NCBI RefSeq assembly: GCF_964275005.1
Contig: NC_092701.1
Coordinates: 6,864,715-6,928,714, forward strand
Direction of reading: 5' to 3'
Source of the DNA: Diadema setosum
Lineage: Eukaryota > Echinodermata > Echinoidea > Diadematoida > Diadematidae
Length of the DNA stretch: 64,000 nucleotides
A program made the translations under genes and the position numbers. The notes under the pieces were generated by a model. It worked only from the letters and a program-made list of their open reading frames with translations, was not told where the DNA came from and did no database searches. Below, piece by piece: positions 57,501 to 64,000 of the stretch (position 1 is its first letter; the number at the start of each line of letters is the position of its first letter).

Positions 57501-60500
57501 ATGCAGTATGACATATTCAGCCATCTCGACTAAAACAAAAAAAGGTGACTTTTCGGTGATCTTCGGGCGCTCACCATCTCCCCCCCCCCCCCTTCACGCG
57601 TGATATTATGAAAAAAAAAAAGAAAATATGCGACACGCGAAAACAAATGCAAAACAAAACAAAAACAAACAAACCAAAAAGGTTTGGGGGAGGAGTCGAG
57701 GCATCAAAAATGGTCAAAAATGGTCTGAAAAATAAAAACAAATTTGGGTTCGCGGGGGGGGGGGGGGGGGCAATTTGCGCTCGCGCCCCACCCCACAGAC
57801 ACTAAATCCTCGCCTGGACACAATGAAGAAATGTGTAACACATTTACATGTGAGCAAAACACTCTTCTGGTACAATACAACCATATCAGAATGCTGATCA
57901 TCATTCCAAAGGTAAACAAGTATGCAAATGATTGAAAAAAATGAAATTTTTATCAGCATCCAAATTTGTTTTATTTCATAACACTGGCACTAGTATTTCA
58001 TTACAAGAATTCAAAAGCATATGTTCGCTTTATTGTTAGATATTTCTAAGATTTGATTCAAGAGAAGAATGTGATTGGTTGGCTGTACCAAGTTGTTCAA
58101 AAGGAAAAAAAAAAGATCAGTTTCTGAAACTGAAGTATTAAATGGATGCTATCACTATATCAAATGGAATTTACTAATTTACTATCTGCATATCTACAAA
58201 CCATCCCCCATGAGGTTTTATCAAACTACAACAACCATATCCCGGAGAAGTATGATGAAATTCGTTGCTTTCACTTCTTGAAGCACCTAACAAACTATTT
58301 GAAGTGAAAGTTTCGGGGCTCCATATTTACACAGCACCAGGGACAGTGAAAGCATACTAGAGCTACACATCTAACAGATTTGAGAAACTGCAAAAATATA
58401 GTAAACAATGTTCTTACGACTATAAACAGCATATTACCAATTACACATTCCCTAGACTCCGGCACATAGAATTGGGAAATGTTTCATGCTGAGCTCATAT
58501 CACGGTTATTATGAAGTAAAATGGATATATTAATACATAATTGTTCAGCTTTTTGAATGGAAGAGTGAGTCGTTGTCAGGAGCATTGCTACTTCCATCAG
58601 GAGAAAAGTCTGTCTCACCCCACACGACTGTTAGAAGCGCCTAGTTACTCCCACTGAAACAGATTTGACCTCATATAAGTAGGCACCTTTTTTCACTCAA
58701 AATGCTCAAAACAACATCAGGTAAATTTGATTTTGTTCTTGCCACTGTAAAATTGACACATTTTTGTGTCTGGAGATGAGTACTTTGCTCACACCTTTCC
58801 TTTTGTGATGAATTCTGAAATTATGGAATATTTACCAATGTTAGTACAATGCAGGTGATTCATGATGGCTATGCAATGGGATGGGTCCATTTTAGTCAAG
58901 GGCCTTGTTTTACACCCGTTTGCCTCCACCTATATCGGTATATAGGGTGATCTGCTGCTGCCCAGCCCTCGCGATCGCAACCCCTGCAATCATGCAATTG
59001 CCTTACAAGGTACTTAGGGGTCACTGGGTGATCTTGCCATAGAGATAGGGTGAAGGCATGGGGACTTGCTTGAGCACTCCTAATACAGAAGATCCAAAGC
59101 CCAACCTTACCAGCAACCATCCACAGAGCTATCTGACAATAGGCATGCTGACATTGTTGCCTAAATGCAGCCATATAGGTGAAAGGCTTCACTGTTCTCG
59201 GGGTATTATAGATGGATTTTTCTCGGAGTGAATGTATTTGCATGATTATGATGTCAAGGGAGCCTTTGAGATCTGTAAGGTGCTGCCTCATTCTCATCAA
59301 TGCCTCTGAAATCCCACAAGCCAACCTAGATTTCCCTCCCATCACTTGAAACCTTTGACACCCCCCCCCCCCCAAAAAAAAAAAAAAAAAAAAAAAAATG
59401 GTGGTGCAGATGCTGGTCTGATGCCATCTCTGATACCGCCCAAGTTACCTACAATCTGGCCTGGCAACAAAGCCAAAGGGCTTCAACGGGTGGTGAAGCA
59501 AATCTTCATGTCTTCATCCTGTTTCTATGGCAAATGATTACCCTCTGACCCCTGAGGAAGTTCTGAACATCATCAGATGTGGTTGTAATTAAGGCAATTG
59601 CAGGACTGATATGCATCTTTCGCCTGAGAATCCTGCAAATTTGGGGCTGATGTTGCCTGCTGCCAAACATCAAATTAAAGAGATCTTTGAAGACAATAAA
59701 AAGGACAGTTTTAGTTTTAAGACAAGAATGAATGACCTCATGATGTCAAAGTGTCTAAATCAACACCTGAGAACTGAGAGAGAATTGAAAAAGGTACCTC
59801 ACATTGCTCGGTGGTTGATGTTTAATGAATAGTTTGTACGGTATTGCGTTAGGACATTTTCATTTATGCCTTCACCAGTTTTTGTTGTTGTTTTAATTCA
59901 AGAAGAAAATCAAGTTTGCTCGATAATATCAAGGCTGTACTCCTAAAATATATCATATCGCAGTGATGGAGGTTATGATCCATTTCAAACTCGCCTCAGG
60001 ACCCCCCCCCCCCCCAACTCCTTGCTAAAAAAAAAGCTACATTGTAAAGGGTTTTTAGTTAATGTCCGATGAGTTTTTGTCAGCAGCCATGTATCTCTGC
60101 ATTACTGTATAGGATTTTCTGTATCTTATTAATAATGGTTTTAGGGAAATGCATATTAGAAGCTTTGCTTTCTAGCTTTCCCTCCATTTTTAACATGATT
60201 TGATTAATACAATGCATCTGGGCATCTTAATATATTTTGTAAGTATGACATTTTTATATTCAACCTGCATGTAGAACATGATGGTATATTGATTTTTTTT
60301 TTTGCGTGATGTTAAGTGCACTTTTATTCTTTGTTGAAACAAGATAAAAGATATGAAATTGTGTTAAACATCGTAAGGCTTTTGAATATCAAATGCTCAA
60401 AACTCTATTCATAATTCCTGGCAAGAATCCTAATCTATTTGCTAAATTAGGACTTTTGCATCACAAAAGAAAAATTTTTTGTTCAGAACATTCTTCAGAT

Positions 60501-63500
60501 ATATTATGATCAGCACTAAATGCTAATAAACGCTGCATGTCAGAAAAAAAGAAACCCAGCAAATTGGTTTTCTATTTCCACATATATTTTTGTTATACAT
60601 CTTATACAGGAGAATAAGAGTGGCGACCATTTCGAAATTCAGAATTTAAAAGAATAAAAATACATGCAGGCCCTCTATATTGTAAGTAGCACCCAATATA
60701 TTTCTATTGCACACGCAACACATTATAACTGCGTAGGTACGGGACTGGAAATACTTCTAAATTGTTCCATACTTCCATGCATATTTTTTGCCATTCATAT
60801 TGTACATGAGCATAGGAATGGCGGCCATTTTGAATTGAAAATGAGCTTTAAATACTAACTGAACCCTATGAAATGAAAATTCTCTTGCAAATGCAGATGG
60901 AGTAACTCTAGGAACATAAATGTACAAAGTTTAGTGGAATAATTGGTCATAGAATGCATATTATTGTGATTATCACGGCCAAATTAGCATATTTCGGCCA
61001 TTTTGGATTTTGGATTTTGCCGAAAATGCTCAAGGTTTCGCGAGTGGCATCAATCAGATTTGGAATCAGTACCCTCGAATTGACAAGAAACCATTAAAAA
61101 AACATTGTATAAATAAAAAGAAACAATTTTAGGTGCCTTCTAGCCTGGACTAAAGAGGCATTTTAGTGCGCGTTGCAAAGTGTCTCTTTTGTGATATCTT
61201 GATCCGTGGATTTAGTTACGAAGTTAATTTTCACAAAGAGACATTTCAGAGCGTGTTGCAAAGTGTCTCTTTTGTGATATCTGAATCCGCGGATTTAGCT
61301 AAATGTCGTTTCATGTGTACGTCATAATTACGTAACCATCGAAATATGAGTCTCCAAATTTAGCAGGAATGTAAAGGGTCTAGAGTAGAATCGAAAAATG
61401 TGAAAATCTCGAAAACGTGAAATCCAATCATTTTCTACTAAAATGCCAGTTCGTGGTGACAGCGACGACATGTGCAAAGCACACCTCGTTTGTGCTTGTT
61501 TAGCTCACTGACTAAATTTAGACCATGAATTTGACTTTAAACTTCCCTATTGAATCCAGCCAAAGTGTTCAGATGCAGAATGTAACTTGTACAGCCAGGA
61601 GTTCAAGCACAGTACAATGACAAGAATATGATTTATGATGTAAGGGCTGTTCATCAATGACCAAAATGCTTGTCAGAGAGCCTGTAATGAGTGATACCAG
61701 ACACATTTGATTCTCTCAGAATCAACACCAAAATGTTTTCAATAAGATAAACCGTGTGAAGTGAGAGATTATTTGAGTGAAATACTGGCGAGACTTAGCC
61801 ACAAATCATGCCTTGATAATCAAACCATGCTGAAGAAAGAGAGTGAGTGTGTGACGAAAGAAGTCAGCAAATGGCAATGAATTTCATTCACTTCACTTAC
61901 AGGGGCACTATCTGTTGGCCGTGTGTCTTGATAACCTCGGGGAGTATGCTGCAGCTATCGCAGCTTTCTTGCGGGCTGTCAAGCACGATCCAAACCATCA
62001 GTCACAGCTGGTTGATAATGTGGCAGTAGTGGCAGCAAACTTGTGTCAGTTCTCTGATGATGTCCTTCAGAAGTTGGAAGGTGAGTGAAAACTTTAGGTC
62101 CCGAGAAGTCCAAACTGAGTGATAATAATAATGATACCGGTAATAATAATAGAGAAATTGAGAGTTAGATATTGTCAATCTACTGAGTTAACCTATGATA
62201 AGATTTTAGAACTGCCATTGCAGTGTATTATGCACCAAGTTTGTTACAACTGTCTATTTATTAGTGGAAAATTGAGCAAAGAAAATGGGATTCCATCGGG
62301 ATTCGAACCCGAGACCTCCGGATTGCTAGCCTGGTGCTCTACCGACTGAGCTATAGAAAGCCCTAGTTCAGTGTTCGTCCCAGAAACCCTAAATTCTCAA
62401 CGCTCGAAACCCTAAAAAACCCTATCTCGAAACCCTAAATTCTCAATAGTAGGAAGACATGGGAATTACGCCTTTTTAACCAGATTTCAATCCATCTGTA
62501 GAGGTTTCTCAGTATTACACGATTAGAATGCAATGTTCAATAGGCAAAAAGATGTTTGAAATGCAGCTTGATCATCATGTACACATACTCTAATGACTAA
62601 TGTCTGAAGAATATGATGCTGCAATCGCAAATGTCAGAGCTGTGTAGAGTTGTACAGTATCTCTCACTTTTTATTCATTTCAATTTTCCTCATCCAGATG
62701 CGGCTCCCGTGGATAAGCTGATGTTGGTGGCGGAGTGTCTGTATGAGTCTAAGCAGTACATTGTGTGCATCCATGTACAGCAGACCATCCAGGACTTGAA
62801 GCAGACCAGTGTGGAGGTCCGGCTTAAGTCCCAGTACCTCCTGGCTATGTGCTACCAGAAGCACCAAGAGCTGGACCGAGCACTGGACCACTTCCACGCC
62901 CTCCTGGTCCAAGCCTTGAGCCACAAGAACAACATCTACGAGGCCTCGGCCTACCACAACTTGGCCCAGCTCAACCTTCGTGTGGGACAGATTCAACAGG
63001 GGATACTGTTCTACGAAAAGCTTCTCTCCATATGCGAGGACTTGAAGACAGAGGATGGTGGGGAAGATGAGTCAGGGGAAGCTGAACACGTTAAGGACAA
63101 CCTTGTTGGAGACAAACTGCAGAGGCATGTCCACGAGATTCTAACGAGTGCATACAGAGCAGCCTCAGATCTCTCACAGGCCCTCTTCCATGCGGACCAA
63201 TACCTGCACACGACCGTGAGCGGGGAAGTCAAGAATGACCAAGAGGTTGTTGGTAAGGCTTACCTCCTGGTGGGATTCCTCAGAGAAGGTGTTGGAGACT
63301 ATTCAACAGCCCTCAAGCACTACCAGGAGTACTTTGCCATCAGCAAGGCCAAAAATGACCGTGTGGGCATGGCCAGGGCGTATGGGTGTCTTGGCCGAGT
63401 CTACCACCAGCTCCACAATCTCACCCTGGCCCAGTCATACTATGAGCAGGAGCTAGCCATTGCTGAAAAGTGGAAATATTTTGAGATGGTCGCTGCCGTG

Positions 63501-64000
63501 CTCAAGAGCCTGAGTAAATTGTTCGACGAAAGAGGTGAGCACGATGAGACGTTCAAATACTTGGAGAGGTACCTGAGGGTGAGTCGAAAGTTGGATGAGT
63601 TTCACACAGAGTGCGAAGCTCTGATGGACATTGGGGATTTCTATCTCCATCAAGATAGGCTGCTGCAGTCAGAGCACTACTTTGAGCAGGCCTATGGCTT
63701 GGCAGAGAGGACAAAACTCTCTGAGCACAAGCACAAGGCTGCCTCAAAGCTGGCAGGGATCCTCGTTCAGTCTAATGAGGAGAAGAGCTTGGAGAGAGCA
63801 CGATTTCTCTGCCAGGAGAGCATCAGATTTTGCGAAGGACTTGCCACCATTCACGAGGAGGAAGGCAGCGTATTCCCCCAAGAAATGAAGGAATGTCTGA
63901 GGCAGAGTAGCGCCATTTTGAAGGTCAGTCTCTGCAAGCTGAAAAGAACTATCGAAGCACTTGAGCATGCAGAGGCCTTGAATAGCATTGAATTCCAGGA
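54590..64000 (+). CDS. TTC28-like tetratricopeptide-repeat protein (partial)
   Basis: Exons 54590-54685, 55693-55902, 61903-62080 and 62698 to beyond 64000; GT-AG and phase agree at each junction, and the last exon is still open at the edge. At least 595 aa. After a short acidic/Ser-rich start (MMAGDIPLRQNLSVTS) come three canonical TPRs (about 35-68, 69-102, 103-136; for example GDKAFKKKDYEKASAYYKEA), a spacer, then further TPR/Rapsyn-type repeats of the ARAYGCLGRVYHQLHNLTLA and YEQELAIAEKW kind. Three N-terminal TPRs followed by long TPR arrays resemble TTC28, a scaffold with a C-terminal CHAT domain that would lie outside the window. The orthology is inference; other long TPR proteins fit too. 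Two adjacent ATGs lie at 54590 and 54593. Intron 2 (6 kb) carries large insertions. Confidence 0.82.
55118..55590. mobile_element. Fold-back MITE with TAGGCGTTTTCAC ends
   Basis: Ends TAGGCGTTTTCACGTCAGCCC-like and complement (GGGCTGATGTGAAAACGCCTA-like) bound 473 bp in intron 1 of the TPR gene. The interior repeats AATAGCGCGCTATTT and TTTCTCGAGT-type motifs in both orientations. Confidence 0.85.
55940..56519. mobile_element. Fold-back MITE, family A
   Basis: Starts about 40 bp after exon 2 of the TPR gene and contains the family A blocks AGTAGAACGCATCAGTGAAG and GATATTGCTGCATTCACTTAA. TTAA follows at the right (56520-56523); the left TTAA is lost. Confidence 0.75.
57405..57480. repeat. CA-rich low-complexity tract
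   Basis: Imperfect (CA)n interrupted by CCCCC stretches, inside the inverted-repeat-bounded region. Confidence 0.85.
61155..61300. repeat. Two-copy direct repeat, about 91 bp apart
   Basis: GTTGCAAAGTGTCTCTTTTG followed by TGATATCT occurs at about 61172 and 61256, each followed by GGATTTAG. A local duplication inside the 4.7-kb inverted-repeat-bounded region. Confidence 0.8.
62288..62360 (-). tRNA. tRNA-Ala(AGC)-like sequence, possibly degenerate
   Basis: The minus strand is 73 nt long and folds as a tRNA. The A box is TAGCTCAGTCGG, the D stem GCTC/GAGC is perfect, the anticodon loop CTAGCAA gives AGC (Ala), and the T arm TCGGG-TTCGAAT-CCCGA is perfect with B box GGTTCGAATCC. The acceptor stem pairs only 5 of 7 (the two outermost fail) and the anticodon stem 4 of 5. 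It may be a decayed tRNA gene or the head of a tRNA-derived SINE. It lies in intron 3 of the TPR gene, opposite strand. Confidence 0.6.
62375..62450. repeat. AAACCCTAAA-type direct repeats
   Basis: CGAAACCCTAAATTCTCAA and near copies occur three times within 75 bp next to the tRNA-like sequence. Superficially telomere-like but the unit is not a hexamer. Confidence 0.6.

Larger units (their letters stand above)
56782..61476. mobile_element. 4.7-kb region bounded by inverted repeats
   Basis: TGCACATCGTCGCTGTCACC...CTGGCATTTTAG at 56782-56818 is the near-exact complement of 61438-61476. Extra copies of the end motif lie at about 57013-57080. It sits in TPR-gene intron 2. The interior holds a CA/C-rich low-complexity zone (57400-57600), long G and C runs, and an open stretch near 59520-59830 whose CGC-type cysteines (NIIRCGCN) hint at an eroded element-encoded protein. 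No transposase was identified, so the whole may be composite. Confidence 0.5.

Noticed and set aside
58896-59375. A 159-aa minus-strand frame
   Set aside because: No recognisable domain; composition is mixed and the region lies in a repeat-rich insertion.
1-64000. Retroviral, LTR-retrotransposon or Polinton-type element
   Set aside because: No gag, protease, integrase, envelope, capsid or family-B polymerase signature and no long direct terminal repeats were recognised. The only reverse transcriptase is the LINE fragment.

Overview
This is animal nuclear DNA: AT-rich, intron-containing genes with GT-AG splice sites, very dense small inverted-repeat transposons, microsatellites and A-rich tails. 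The gene set and repeat style (fold-back elements at TTAA, pogo-type TA elements, tRNA-like sequence) best fit a marine deuterostome, most likely an echinoderm such as a sea urchin. The taxon is inference; no gene here settles it.

Four host genes can be modelled exon by exon. (1) POLR1H/RPA12, the small zinc-ribbon subunit of RNA polymerase I: minus strand, 3 exons, 12327-15740, 115 aa. (2) HSD17B7, a 3-ketosteroid reductase/17-beta-hydroxysteroid dehydrogenase: plus strand, 9 exons, 17720-26849, 340 aa, head-to-head with POLR1H about 2 kb away. (3) A torsin-4A (TOR4A)-like membrane AAA+ protein: minus strand, 2 coding exons, 42969-46008, 615 aa. (4) A TTC28-like tetratricopeptide-repeat protein: plus strand, from 54590, running off the right edge. 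Splice phases agree at every junction of all four. A fifth candidate is an arginine/lysine-rich exon with an internal ~316-bp tandem duplication (36888-37464, minus). A weaker small ORF lies at 34498-34851.

Layout. 1-4.8 kb: microsatellites, diverged triplicated low-complexity repeat, retroposon-like 3' ends and one TTAA fold-back element. 4.8-7.9 kb: nested inverted-repeat elements with a nine-copy ~190-bp satellite. 8.4-10.9 kb: two TTAA elements abutting at one TTAA, the second split by a pogo-type element that carries the same ~190-bp monomer. 12.3-28.7 kb: POLR1H and HSD17B7; their introns hold a Myb/SANT-bearing transposon remnant, a LINE 3' end, a telomere-like array between inverted repeats, a long hairpin and several pogo-like MITEs. 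29-42.9 kb: mostly gene-poor, with MITEs, a 52-nt poly-G run and the basic-repeat exon. 43-46 kb: TOR4A. 47-50.7 kb: a 2.8-kb pogo-type element filled by a 21-unit ~72-bp array. 51-54.2 kb: a second copy of a 540-bp repeat and two elements with clear target-site duplications. 54.5-64 kb: the TPR gene, whose introns hold fold-back elements, a 4.7-kb inverted-repeat-bounded insertion and a tRNA-like sequence.

The genes are unrelated housekeeping or membrane functions (rRNA transcription, sterol synthesis, nuclear envelope/ER AAA+ chemistry, TPR scaffold), with no sign of a functional cluster. The most distinctive property is that at least four separate terminal-inverted-repeat elements carry internal tandem arrays, and one monomer is shared by two different elements. 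No retroviral, LTR or Polinton-type element was recognised.
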